From the NCBI GenBank assembly GCA_905198835.1, contig CAJKDY010000002.1, positions 1-64,000 on the forward strand: 64,000 bases of DNA. Reading direction: 5' to 3'. This document shows positions 19,478-27,935 of the stretch, one piece after another; the first letter of the stretch is position 1; each line of letters starts with the position of its first letter. The translations under genes and the position numbers were made by a program. This DNA comes from an uncultured Eubacteriales bacterium. Its GTDB lineage: Bacteria; Bacillota; Clostridia; Oscillospirales; Oscillospiraceae. The notes under the pieces were generated by a model, which worked only from the letters and a program-made list of their open reading frames with translations, ran no database searches and was not told where the DNA came from.

Positions 19478-21877
19478 ATGAATCTATCCCGTGAATGGCT
19501 CAATGAATTTGTCAACGTGACGGTCTCCGATAAGGAGTTTGCCGACGCCATGACCCTCTCGGGCTCCAAGGTGGAGACCACCGCCGTAGAGGGCGACGAA
19601 ATCAAAAACGTGGTAGTGGGCCAGGTGAAGACCCTGGAGCGCCACCCTGACAGCGACCATATGTGGGTGTGTATGGTGGATGTGGGCGGCAAGGCCCCCA
19701 TCCAGATCGTCACCGGCGCCCAGAACCTCCATGAGGGGGACTATGTTCCCGCCGCCCTGGACGATTCCTATCTCCCTGGCGGGGTCCACATCACCGCCGG
19801 CAAGCTTCGAGGCGTAGAGTCTAACGGTATGCTGTGTTCCCTCAAGGAGCTAGGCCTCACCGCCCACGATTTCCCCTACGCCATCGAAGAGGGCATCTTT
19901 GTCCTCAGCGCCGACCCGGAGTTGGCCGGCAAGCTGACCCCCGGCGCGGACATCCGGGAGGCCATCGGTTTTAACGACCACGTGGTGGAGTTCGAGATCA
20001 CCCCCAACCGCCCCGATTGTCTGAGCGTCATCGGTCTGGCCCGGGAGGCCGCCGCCACCTTTGGCGCGTCCTTGAAGCTCCACACGCCGGTGGTGAAGGG
20101 TGGGGCAGAGGGGAGCCTGGCCGAGCTGCTGGATGTGGAGACCCCGGCGGCAGATCTGGTGCCCCGTTACACCGCCCGGATGGTGCGCAACGTAAAGATC
20201 GGTCCCTCCCCCAAGTGGATGCGCCAGCGGCTGCGGGCCATGGGCGTTCGGCCCATCAATAACATCGTGGACATCACCAACTACGTCATGCTGGAGTACG
20301 GCCAGCCCATGCACGCCTTTGACTACCGCTACGTCCACGGCGGCAAGATCATCGTCCGCACCGCGGCGGAGGGCGAGAAGCTCACCACCCTGGACGGCAA
20401 GGAGCACACCCTGACCGCCAACCACCTGGTCATCGCCGACGAGACCCGGGCCGTAGGCCTGGCGGGCATCATGGGCGGCGAGAACTCCGAGATCGTGGAC
20501 GACACCGCCGATGTGGTCTTTGAGTCCGCCTGCTTCGACGGCACCTGTATCCGCAAGGGGGCCCTGGCTCTTGGTATGCGTACCGAGGCCAGCGCCAAGT
20601 TTGAAAAGGGCCTGGACCCCATGAACACCCTGCCTGCTGTGGACCGGGCCTGCGAGCTGGTGGAACTCTTAGGAGCGGGTGAGGTGGTGGATGGAGTTAT
20701 CGACATCCTGAACTTCGTCCCCCAGCCCACGGTGCTGGAGCTGGAGCCGGAGAAGATCAACGCCCTGCTGGGCACCGATGTGCCGGAGAGCGACATGGTG
20801 GACATCCTCCGCAAGCTGGACTTCCAGGTAGAGGGCCGCGCCGTCACCGTGCCCTCCTGGCGGGGCGACGTCAAGCGCATGGCGGACCTGGCCGAAGAGG
20901 TGGCCCGGTTCTTTGGCTACAACAATATCCCCACCACGCTGATGCGGGGCCAGACCACCGTGGGCGGCTACTCGCCCCAGGAGCAGCTGGAGCGCAAGCT
21001 GGGCCAGTGCGTCCGGGCCATGGGCTTTGACGAGATCATCACCTATTCCTTTATCAGCCCCACCTATTATGACAAGATCCGCTGGCCCCAGGACGGCCAA
21101 CGCCGCAAGTCCTTTAAGATCCTGAACCCCCTGGGCGAGGATACCTCCATCATGCGCACCACGTCCCTGCCCTCCATGCTAGAGATCCTGACCCGGAACC
21201 ACAATTTCCGCAACGGCGACGTAAAGCTCTACGAGGTGGCCCGGACCTACCTGCCCGGCGGGGAGGACGGCCTTGCCATCGAGAGCAAGTACCTGACTCT
21301 GGGCGCTTACGGCAGCGACATGGACTTCTTTGCCATGAAGGGCGCAGTGGAGGCGGTGCTTGCCGACCTTCGCTGTGAGAATGTGGGCTTTGTGGCGGTG
21401 ACGGAAAACCCCTCCTACCACCCCGGTCGCTGCGCGGCGGTGTGGGCCGGAGGTCAGGTCATCGGCGTGGTGGGCCAGGTCCACCCTCTGGTGTGCAAGA
21501 ACTACGGCGTGGACCAGGACCTCTACTGCGCGGAGCTGTCGCTGAACGCTCTGATGGAGGCCAAGGGAGCCGGGGCGGTCTATACCCCGCTGCCCAAGTT
21601 CCCCAGCGTCACCCGGGACATCGCCGTGGTGTGTGATATGGCCGTCACCGTGGGCCAGCTGGAGGACTGCATCGCCAAGGGCGCCAAGGGGCTTTTGAAG
21701 GACGTGGCCCTCTTTGACATCTACACCGGCGCGCCCATCCCCGAGGGCAAGAAGTCGGTGGCCTTCAACCTGACCCTCCGCTCTGACGATAGAAGCCTTA
21801 CCAGCGAAGAGGCCGACGAGGACGTGAAGTCCATCTTGGCGGCCTTGGAGAAGGAACTGGGCGCGGTGTTGCGCTAA
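19478..21877 (+). CDS. pheT: Phenylalanine-tRNA ligase beta subunit
   Basis: A 799-residue subunit with the standard architecture: N-terminal tRNA-binding OB domain (about 40-150, VVVGQVKTLERHPDSDHMWVC), B3/B4 editing domains (about 210-400), B5 (about 405-475), catalytic-like core (about 490-680) and a C-terminal ferredoxin-like anticodon-binding domain (about 705-799, PKFPSVTRDIAVVCDMAVTV). AAAGGAGG lies before the ATG. It is cotranscribed with pheS. Its last nine codons are duplicated 108 bp downstream around a structured element, and two synonymous differences separate the copies. The protein is full length. Confidence 0.98.
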   Translation: MNLSREWLNEFVNVTVSDKEFADAMTLSGSKVETTAVEGDEIKNVVVGQVKTLERHPDSDHMWVCMVDVGGKAPIQIVTGAQNLHEGDYVPAALDDSYLPGGVHITAGKLRGVESNGMLCSLKELGLTAHDFPYAIEEGIFVLSADPELAGKLTPGADIREAIGFNDHVVEFEITPNRPDCLSVIGLAREAAATFGASLKLHTPVVKGGAEGSLAELLDVETPAADLVPRYTARMVRNVKIGPSPKWMRQRLRAMGVRPINNIVDITNYVMLEYGQPMHAFDYRYVHGGKIIVRTAAEGEKLTTLDGKEHTLTANHLVIADETRAVGLAGIMGGENSEIVDDTADVVFESACFDGTCIRKGALALGMRTEASAKFEKGLDPMNTLPAVDRACELVELLGAGEVVDGVIDILNFVPQPTVLELEPEKINALLGTDVPESDMVDILRKLDFQVEGRAVTVPSWRGDVKRMADLAEEVARFFGYNNIPTTLMRGQTTVGGYSPQEQLERKLGQCVRAMGFDEIITYSFISPTYYDKIRWPQDGQRRKSFKILNPLGEDTSIMRTTSLPSMLEILTRNHNFRNGDVKLYEVARTYLPGGEDGLAIESKYLTLGAYGSDMDFFAMKGAVEAVLADLRCENVGFVAVTENPSYHPGRCAAVWAGGQVIGVVGQVHPLVCKNYGVDQDLYCAELSLNALMEAKGAGAVYTPLPKFPSVTRDIAVVCDMAVTVGQLEDCIAKGAKGLLKDVALFDIYTGAPIPEGKKSVAFNLTLRSDDRSLTSEEADEDVKSILAALEKELGAVLR

Positions 21878-21985
21878 AAAGGGACCCACCGAGAGGTGGG
21901 ACGGCGCGGTAGCGCCGTAAATTCGGAGCGATAGCGGAGAATTTGCGCAGGGCGAGCTTCGCCCGCCCGAGCATCATGAGAAAAA
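21878..21985 (+). mobile_element. ORF-less structured insertion element, copy B
   Basis: A 108-bp non-coding element directly after the pheT stop. It folds into successive hairpins: CCCACC/GGTGGG (21885-21900), CGGCGC/GCGCCG (21902-21917), AAATTC/GAATTT (21919-21944) and GGGCGAGC/GCCCGCCC with one mismatch (21950-21968). Bases 21939-21973 match the copy after rubrerythrin in 34 of 35 positions. The first hairpin differs from copy A in both arms but still pairs. No gene or transposase lies inside. It may also act as the 3' end of the pheST transcript. Confidence 0.7.
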
Positions 21986-22012
21986 AAGGAACTGGGCGCG
22001 GTGCTGCGTTAA
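21986..22012 (+). repeat. Remnant copy of the pheT 3' end (9 codons)
   Basis: 27 nt matching 21851-21877, the last nine codons of pheT including TAA, with two mismatches: TTG/CTG (Leu) and CGC/CGT (Arg). Both are synonymous. The match ends exactly at the stop codon. Confidence 0.93.
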
Positions 22013-22035
22013 TGAAAATTTAACTTCCTGCACTC

Positions 22036-22064
22036 TTTACAACGGCGGAAAAATAGGTTACAAT
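22036..22064 (+). promoter_or_regulatory. ireB promoter
   Basis: TTTACA (22036-22041), a 17-nt spacer and TACAAT (22059-22064), 31 nt before the ireB start. Confidence 0.78.
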
Positions 22065-22094
22065 AGGTAACAGACTGAAAGGAGGTGTAGCCCC

Positions 22095-22349
22095 ATGGAG
22101 GACAGCCTGGACTTTACCCGTAAATTCACCATCAACCAAGACCGCGGCGAGGAGATCCGCCAGATCCTCACCACCGTATACGACGCCTTGCAGGAGAAGG
22201 GCTACAACCCCATCAACCAGATCGTGGGCTATATCCTCTCCGAAGACCCCACCTACGTCACCAACTACAAAAACGCCCGGGCCCTGATCCGCAAGCTGGA
22301 CCGGGACGAGCTGCTCCAGGTGCTGCTGGAGGCCTATCTGGCAGGCTAG
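22095..22349 (+). CDS. ireB: IreB family regulatory phosphoprotein (DUF965)
   Basis: An 84-residue cytosolic protein of the IreB/DUF965 family (YrzL in Bacillus). Nearly the whole length is conserved: MEDSLDFTRKF, EEIRQILTTVYDALQEKGYNPINQIVGYILSEDPTYVTNYKNARALIRKLDRDELL. In Enterococcus, IreB is phosphorylated on N-terminal threonines by the PASTA kinase IreK and limits cephalosporin tolerance; only one Thr (residue 8) is available here at that end. AGGAGG lies 8 nt before the ATG. It is monocistronic; a PASTA kinase gene is not in this window. Confidence 0.95.
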   Translation: MEDSLDFTRKFTINQDRGEEIRQILTTVYDALQEKGYNPINQIVGYILSEDPTYVTNYKNARALIRKLDRDELLQVLLEAYLAG

Positions 22350-22361
22350 ATCAAACAAAAG

Positions 22362-22394
22362 CAAGGACGGGCGCAAGCTCGTCCTTGTTTTTTT
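22362..22394 (+). terminator. ireB terminator
   Basis: An 11-bp stem (22362-22372 with 22377-22387), GCAA tetraloop and a T7 run. Confidence 0.92.
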
Positions 22395-22447
22395 ATACAG
22401 AAACTGCTATAATAAGTCCGCACCGTCGGAAAAGGAGGGGATAGGAC

Positions 22448-23806
22448 ATGAAAAAACATATAAGGCCCGCGGCCTTTTTGCTGGCCCTGGCCCTTCTTTT
22501 GAGCCTGACGGGCTGTATGCGCGGCGAAAACGGGGATATGTTCGCCCTGCCTGAGCCGCCGGAAGACTACCAAAACCTCAAGGCCAAGCTGGATGAGGTC
22601 CGCACCTCCATCGGCGGCGAGTCCATCGCCCCCATGTCGGGCAGCAATACCCAGACCGTCCAGCTCCAGGACCTGGACTCCGACGGACGTCTGGAGTCCG
22701 CCGTGGCCTTTTTCCGGGTCCCCAGCGACGAAAAGCCCTTGAAGGTCTATATTTTCCGCCAGCAGGAGGACGAAAGCTACACCGTGGCCTCCGTCATCGA
22801 GGGCGTGGGTACGGGCATCTACTCGGTGAGCTACGAAAATCTGGGTGGCTCCCAGATGAAGGAGGCTGTGGTCTCCTGGCAGATCTCCGGCGACGACCAC
22901 ACCCTGGGGGCGTACAGCCTGGAGGATGTGGAGGCCATCGAGCTTCTCTGGGTGGACAGCTACACCCGCTTCCGCCTGGCCGATCTGGACAACGACCTGG
23001 AGCGGGAGGTCGTGGTTTTGTCCCTCCAGACTGGCGAGGAGGACGCCTCCCGGGCGGAATACTTCGACTATGACGGCGCGGCCCTGGCGCTGAAATCCAC
23101 CGCGCCGCTGTCCACCGGCATCAACGAGATCAAGACCCTGCGAAGCGGCAATCTGGCCGGCGGCATCCCCGCGCTGTTTGTCACCTCCAGCTTCCGGGAC
23201 GCCCCGGACCAGGTGGTGGATATCCTCTCGGTGCGAGACGGTGTCCTCACCAACATCACCCTGGACACCACCACGATGCGCAGCGAGGAGACCGTCCGCT
23301 CCTATACCGCCGTCTCCGGCGCCGACATCGACCGCGACGGCGTCATGGAGGTGCCCTTGCCCGTCTTGGCCCGGAAGTCCAGCGGCGTCACCGATGATTT
23401 TTGGCTGCTGGAATGGCGGCAGTTTGATGACCGGGGCAGGCCCCATCAGGTGCTCACCACCTTCCATAATGTTACCGACGGCTGGTATTTCGACGTGCCC
23501 GACAGCTGGACCGACCGCCTTGTCATCTCCCGTCAGGACTCCGTCAGCGCCGGGGAGCGGGGCGTGGCCTTTTCTCTGTGGCAGGGAGATGACCGCCCGG
23601 CCAAGACCTTCCTGGTCCTCTATAAGCTCACCGGCACCAACCAGGCAAGCCGCGCCGGCTTGGGGGAGCGGCAGACGATCTTGACCGACGCCACCGACAC
23701 GTATGCCTTCGAACTGATGCCCCAGGTCTGGGACACCGGACTCACCGGCGAGGATATCATCAGCCGCTTCCACATTATCAGGACCGAGTGGTCCACAGAG
23801 AACTGA
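22448..23806 (+). CDS. Lipoprotein with VCBS/FG-GAP-like repeats
   Basis: A 452-residue lipoprotein: the signal ALALLLSLTGC ends in a lipobox with Cys22. The mature part has repeated Asp-rich turns of the type DLDSDGRLE (about residue 76), DLDNDLERE (about 180) and DIDRDGVME (about 295), as in calcium-binding VCBS/FG-GAP beta-propeller blades, with beta-rich sequence between. GGAGGGG precedes the ATG. It ends 20 nt before a response regulator gene, so it is probably cotranscribed with the two-component system and could be a surface-exposed input or stress component. No enzymatic motif is seen; function unknown. Confidence 0.75.
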   Translation: MKKHIRPAAFLLALALLLSLTGCMRGENGDMFALPEPPEDYQNLKAKLDEVRTSIGGESIAPMSGSNTQTVQLQDLDSDGRLESAVAFFRVPSDEKPLKVYIFRQQEDESYTVASVIEGVGTGIYSVSYENLGGSQMKEAVVSWQISGDDHTLGAYSLEDVEAIELLWVDSYTRFRLADLDNDLEREVVVLSLQTGEEDASRAEYFDYDGAALALKSTAPLSTGINEIKTLRSGNLAGGIPALFVTSSFRDAPDQVVDILSVRDGVLTNITLDTTTMRSEETVRSYTAVSGADIDRDGVMEVPLPVLARKSSGVTDDFWLLEWRQFDDRGRPHQVLTTFHNVTDGWYFDVPDSWTDRLVISRQDSVSAGERGVAFSLWQGDDRPAKTFLVLYKLTGTNQASRAGLGERQTILTDATDTYAFELMPQVWDTGLTGEDIISRFHIIRTEWSTEN

Positions 23807-23826
23807 CCGAAAGGAAGGGTCCAGCT

Positions 23827-24522
23827 ATGAAAAAGGTTTTGGTTTTGGAGGATGAGACCAACATCCGCAGCTTTGTGGTCATCAACTTAAAGCGGGCGGG
23901 TTATGAGACCTTTGAAGCGGGCACCGGGGACGAGGCCCTGGCCCAGCTCAAGGCCCATCCCGATATCCAGGTGGCCCTTCTAGACATCATGGTCCCTGGC
24001 GATATGGACGGCTTTGAGGTCTGCCGCCGCATCCGGGCCGGAAACTCCAAGATCGGCATCATCATGCTCACCGCCCGCACCCAGGAGATGGACAAGGTCA
24101 CCGGGCTGATGACCGGTGCGGACGACTATGTCACCAAGCCCTTTTCGCCTGCCGAACTCACTGCCCGGGTGGACGCCATCTGCCGCCGCATGGGCGGCGC
24201 TGAGAGCCAGGGCGTGGACGATGGCGTGATCAACAACCCGCCCTTCCTGCTCAACACCCGCAACCGCACGCTGGAGAAAAACGGTCAGCGGGTCAAGCTG
24301 ACCCAGGTGGAGTATTCTATCATGAAGCTCTTTATGGATAACCCCGGCAAGGCCCTGTCCCGGGAGGAGATCCTCAGCTCTGTCTGGGGCGAGAAATACT
24401 ACGGCGAGTTGAAGATCGTGGATGTGAACATTCGACGTCTGCGCTTGAAGATCGAAGACGACCCCCAGACCCCGGCCTATATCACCACCGTCTGGGGCTT
24501 TGGTTATAAATGGGGTTTTTAA
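23827..24522 (+). CDS. OmpR-family response regulator
   Basis: A 231-residue two-component regulator. The receiver domain (1-120) has the acidic pocket ED near residues 8-9, the phosphoacceptor Asp53 in VALLDIMVPG, Thr in IIMLTAR and Lys in YVTKPFSPAEL. The C-terminal winged-helix DNA-binding domain (about 135-231) ends VWGFGYKWGF. I chose the ATG at 23827, after GGAAGG, over an upstream Met because receiver domains start MKKVLVLED-like. It is followed by a sensor kinase gene after an unusually long 127-nt gap. Targets are unknown; cell-envelope control is likely for this family. Confidence 0.95.
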   Translation: MKKVLVLEDETNIRSFVVINLKRAGYETFEAGTGDEALAQLKAHPDIQVALLDIMVPGDMDGFEVCRRIRAGNSKIGIIMLTARTQEMDKVTGLMTGADDYVTKPFSPAELTARVDAICRRMGGAESQGVDDGVINNPPFLLNTRNRTLEKNGQRVKLTQVEYSIMKLFMDNPGKALSREEILSSVWGEKYYGELKIVDVNIRRLRLKIEDDPQTPAYITTVWGFGYKWGF

Positions 24523-24649
24523 TTGAGCGCATAGAAGTGTTGAAACAGACTGCGCATAGGCGAAAAGCCCGGCATGAAACAAGCGCACGCAGGGCTTAGA
24601 TGCGCTGCGTGTCCATGTAAGCGATATCCGTGAGAAAGGAGGAGACAGC
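24523..24649 (+). other. Structured gap between response regulator and kinase genes
   Basis: No gene fits here. Two complementary pairs interleave: AAGCCC (24565-24570) with GGGCTT (24592-24597), and AGCGCA (24582-24587) with TGCGCT (24601-24606). This is the topology of an H-type pseudoknot. AGAAAGGAGG, the ribosome binding site of the kinase, follows at the end. Confidence 0.35.
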
Positions 24650-26068
24650 ATGAGCAAGACGCCGAAAAAAGCCCGCACCCAGTCCATTCGCCGCCGATGG
24701 ATGGTCAACTCGCTAGGCGTGGTGTTGCTGGTGGTATTTTTGGGCGTGTCCGCCTTTTCTCTGGCCATGTCCAGCTTTTACTACTCCACCGTCTCCTCCG
24801 GCCTGGAGACCCGGGCCAGGATGGCCACCCGGTCCTTCCGCAACTTTACCGAGACCGAATACAATAACCGGGCCGCCACCTACGTCGCCGAGTTTGAGGA
24901 TAAAGGCAGGCTGGAGATCCAATTTCTCAACGCCTATGGCCGCATCCAGTACTCCTCTTACGGCCTCACCGCCGGGTCCATGCCCGGCACCCCTGAGATC
25001 GCCAAGGCCGCGGAGGAGCAGACCCTTCAGCAATGGTCGGGCAACGACCCCAACACCGGCGAACATATCATGAGCGTCTCCTCACCCATTGTCTACGACG
25101 GCTCGGTGGTGGGCGTGGTGCGTATGGTCACCTCCCTGAAGCTGGTGGACCGTCAGATCGCGCTGATGGTCGTTTTGGCCCTGGGCGTGGGCCTTGTGAT
25201 GATCCTGGTGGTCTATTTCTCCAACCTCTACTTTGTCCGCTCCATCGTGGTCCCTGTGGCCGGCATTACCGACATCGCCCAGCGCATTGCCGGCGGCAGC
25301 TATGGCATCCAGATGGAAAAGACCTCCCAGGACGAGATCGGCGACCTGGTGGACGCCATCAACGATATGTCGCTGAAGATCGACCAGGCTGAGAAGCTGA
25401 AAAGCGAATTCATCTCCTCGGTGTCCCATGAGCTCCGCACCCCCTTGACCGCTATCAACGGCTGGGCCGAGACCATGGCCAGCGGCGAGGTCCGGGAAGC
25501 GGAGGATATGAAAAAGGGCATGGGCATCATCGTCTCCGAGGCCCGACGTCTGACCAACATGGTGGAGGAACTGCTGGAGTTTTCCCGCATCGAGGATGGC
25601 CGCTTTACCCTCTCCATCGAGCCGGTGGATATCAAAGCGGAGCTGGAGGACGCGGTCTACACCTACCGGGAGTTTTTCCGCCGGGAGGGGATCACCCTGA
25701 CCCACACCGACTGCGATGAGGAGTTCCCCCCCATCAACGCCGATCCCCAGCGCCTGCGGCAGGTTTTTTGCAACATCTTGGACAACGCCGCCAAGCACGG
25801 CGGCTCGGGCAAGCGCATTGAATCGGCCATCCACCGGGAGGAGAACGAGGCCGTCATTACCATCCGGGACTACGGTCCCGGTATCCCCGAAGATGAGCTG
25901 CCCCATGTGAAGTATAAGTTCTACAAGGGCTCCTCCAAGGCCCGGGGCAGCGGCATCGGCCTGGCCGTCTGCGACGAGATCGTCACCCGCCACGGCGGCA
26001 CCCTGGAGCTTGGTAACGCCGAAGGCGGCGGCTGCATCGTCACCATCCGCCTGCCGGTGGAGGGCTGA
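24650..26068 (+). CDS. Sensor histidine kinase
   Basis: A 472-residue membrane kinase. TM1 (about residues 18-42) and TM2 (about 165-187) flank an extracytoplasmic sensor of about 120 residues, followed by HAMP (about 188-240). The HisKA phosphoacceptor lies in SSVSHELRTPLTAINGWAETM near residue 262. The ATPase domain has FCNILDNAAKHG (N box), DYGPGIP (G1) and GSGIGLAV (G2). It is the cognate partner of the response regulator upstream, both probably in one transcript with the VCBS-like lipoprotein. The signal sensed is not evident from sequence. Confidence 0.95.
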   Translation: MSKTPKKARTQSIRRRWMVNSLGVVLLVVFLGVSAFSLAMSSFYYSTVSSGLETRARMATRSFRNFTETEYNNRAATYVAEFEDKGRLEIQFLNAYGRIQYSSYGLTAGSMPGTPEIAKAAEEQTLQQWSGNDPNTGEHIMSVSSPIVYDGSVVGVVRMVTSLKLVDRQIALMVVLALGVGLVMILVVYFSNLYFVRSIVVPVAGITDIAQRIAGGSYGIQMEKTSQDEIGDLVDAINDMSLKIDQAEKLKSEFISSVSHELRTPLTAINGWAETMASGEVREAEDMKKGMGIIVSEARRLTNMVEELLEFSRIEDGRFTLSIEPVDIKAELEDAVYTYREFFRREGITLTHTDCDEEFPPINADPQRLRQVFCNILDNAAKHGGSGKRIESAIHREENEAVITIRDYGPGIPEDELPHVKYKFYKGSSKARGSGIGLAVCDEIVTRHGGTLELGNAEGGGCIVTIRLPVEG

Positions 26069-26077
26069 GATAACAAT

Positions 26078-26111
26078 AAAAACGGACGGCCCCAAGCCGT
26101 CCGTTTTTTGC
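26078..26111. terminator. Bidirectional terminator between kinase and DUF4173 gene
   Basis: A 10-bp core stem (26081-26090 with 26096-26105), extended by A and T runs, serving the two convergent genes. Confidence 0.92.
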
Positions 26112-26127
26112 GCCTATGGCCTTGCTT

Positions 26128-27684
26128 TTACCCTCCAGCTGCTCTTGCGGCGGAGAGGGACCAAGTCCGCCAGTCGGAGGCGTCGGCGCGGGCCTGGGCT
26201 TGCCGCTGGGCGATCAGCTCATCCAGCGCGCCGCCAAACTCCCCGGAAAGGTCGGATAGTGGTCCCAGTGCGTCATAGGACAGCTCTGTGATCAGATAGT
26301 CGTAGTTCATTACGGCGGTCTCCTGCCGCAGATAGCGGTCCACATTGTACCGGGCCACCAGGTAGTCCACGTTGCAGAAGTTCAAAAGGAGCCAGCCTGC
26401 CACCGATATGGTCAAAGCCACGGGGAAAAAACGCCAGGCAGGATGCCAGACTTTCCAGATAGCGGCGGCAAAGAGAAGGGCCAGGATGCCCATGCCCCAA
26501 TAGGTGAGAAAGCGCTTAAAGGAGAGACCAAAGGTCCCGACATAGAGGCTCATGCGGTAGCAGGCCGAGACCAGAAGTACACAGCTCATTCCAACCATGA
26601 CGGTGCTGAGGACCTGAACAGCCCGCCAAGGCCAGCCCTCTTGCTGGGTGAGCGCCAGGGCCAGCAGAACCAAGGTAAGGTTGATGCCTGCCACGGCCAC
26701 TAGCTGGAAAAAGCCGCTGCGGGCGTATTCGGCATAGGTGAGGAAGGATACACGTTTCAGGTATGCGGCGCCGCCAAACAATGCGGCGGACTGGGCGGCC
26801 AGAAAGAGGACGTAGAGCAGGTCCATCAGCGTTAGCACGACCACGGCAATGGTGGGATCGGCCCGCGGGACCGCGGGAGCCTGAAATTCCGTTGGCTTCG
26901 GGCGGCGCAGAAAGTGCATCAGGGAGAAGAGAAATGGGGCAAACAGGAGGCCGACAAAGAGGTAGGCGGCAAACTGCCCGAAGAGCCGCTCCAGCTGCGC
27001 TACCACCTGGGCTGAGAGGAAGGCAAAATAGTCGTCGGCGCTGAGGAGCAGAGGCACTACGACCAGGGCCACGGGGATGGTGAGCGCCAGACCGCACAGG
27101 ATGAGCACAGCGGTGCGTTTGCCCCGGCGAAAAGATCGAACGGCAGGGCCCAGTGCGGGGAGCCGGCAGGCCAAGCCGGTGAGGAGTAGCAGGGCGCGTT
27201 CTGCCAGCATAGAGGGCAGATGCCAGCTCTGCCGAACACCGCCCGACCACTCAAAAAGCTGGAGAGTCATCAGTCCCAGTAGAGCAAGCAGGTTGCACCA
27301 GCGAAACCATTGGTCCGACCACAGCGCAAAGCACAGCGTGAGGGCTATCACCGCGGCGAAGAGCAGTACACTGGGCCGGGTGGTAAAGCCCGCAAGGCCC
27401 TTGTACCAGAAAAGGGCTGCATACCAGGCTGTCACCAGTGCGGTGAGACCCAGGCCGGGGCATTGAGAGGTGGGGACCATACACAGCGAGGCGAAAAGCG
27501 TCCCTACCGCCCAGGAGAGAAAAAGAGCGGCGCGGTCACGCCCATCGGGGTCATAGTCGCTGAGCCGCTTGGAGGGGGCAGGAGGCGGGGGAGGTCCGGG
27601 TACGACAGGCGGAGTGGGCACAGTAAAGGGTGCAGAACGGGAAGCCGGGGCGGGAGCAGCCGCCGGCCTGGTCTGTTCGTCCAT
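26128..27684 (-). CDS. DUF4173 multi-pass membrane protein
   Basis: A 518-residue membrane protein with a proline-rich cytoplasmic N-terminus (about 1-45) and roughly 11-12 hydrophobic helices. The segment FLTYAEYARSGFFQLVAVAGINL near residue 320 is the signature of the DUF4153/DUF4173 family. The ATG at 27684 is preferred because AGAGG lies 8 nt upstream; a TTG two codons earlier is too close. It is the third gene of a minus-strand operon (DUF2975, HTH, this gene). The family has no assigned biochemical role; the linked small HTH regulator suggests a stress-controlled envelope function. Confidence 0.88.
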   Translation of the reverse strand: MDEQTRPAAAPAPASRSAPFTVPTPPVVPGPPPPPAPSKRLSDYDPDGRDRAALFLSWAVGTLFASLCMVPTSQCPGLGLTALVTAWYAALFWYKGLAGFTTRPSVLLFAAVIALTLCFALWSDQWFRWCNLLALLGLMTLQLFEWSGGVRQSWHLPSMLAERALLLLTGLACRLPALGPAVRSFRRGKRTAVLILCGLALTIPVALVVVPLLLSADDYFAFLSAQVVAQLERLFGQFAAYLFVGLLFAPFLFSLMHFLRRPKPTEFQAPAVPRADPTIAVVVLTLMDLLYVLFLAAQSAALFGGAAYLKRVSFLTYAEYARSGFFQLVAVAGINLTLVLLALALTQQEGWPWRAVQVLSTVMVGMSCVLLVSACYRMSLYVGTFGLSFKRFLTYWGMGILALLFAAAIWKVWHPAWRFFPVALTISVAGWLLLNFCNVDYLVARYNVDRYLRQETAVMNYDYLITELSYDALGPLSDLSGEFGGALDELIAQRQAQARADASDWRTWSLSAARAAGG

Positions 27685-27705
27685 ATTCAATTCCTCTTTC
27701 CTCGT

Positions 27706-27921
27706 TTATTCTTCCGGCTCCTCCCGCCACTCCAGGATATCTCCGGGCTGGCAGTCTAGGGCCTTGCAGATGGCGTCCAGGGTGGAAAAGCGCACGGCCT
27801 TGGCGTGGCCGTTTTTTAAGATGGAGAGGTTAGCCAGAGTCAGGTCTACCTCCGCGGCCAGTTGGCTTAGGGTCATCTTCCGCCGGGCCATCATCACGTC
27901 CAGATTGACAACGATCGCCAT
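27706..27921 (-). CDS. Small XRE/YozG-type HTH regulator
   Basis: A 71-residue DNA-binding protein: VVNLDVMMARRKMTLSQLAAEVDLTLANLSILKNGHAKAVRFSTLDAICKALDCQPGDILEW is the compact single-HTH fold of the YozG/YdcN group. The ATG at 27921 follows GGGGAGG; longer N-terminal readings run into the upstream gene. It begins 14 nt after the DUF2975 stop, with its ribosome binding site in between. Such regulators commonly accompany DUF2975 proteins and probably autoregulate the operon. Confidence 0.92.
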   Translation of the reverse strand: MAIVVNLDVMMARRKMTLSQLAAEVDLTLANLSILKNGHAKAVRFSTLDAICKALDCQPGDILEWREEPEE

Positions 27922-27935
27922 AGCCCTGCCTCCCC

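Noticed and set aside
21878..22012. Integrative element using the gene 3' end as an att site
   Set aside because: Only 108 bp lie between the repeats, there is no integrase gene, and the two host gene ends share no sequence.
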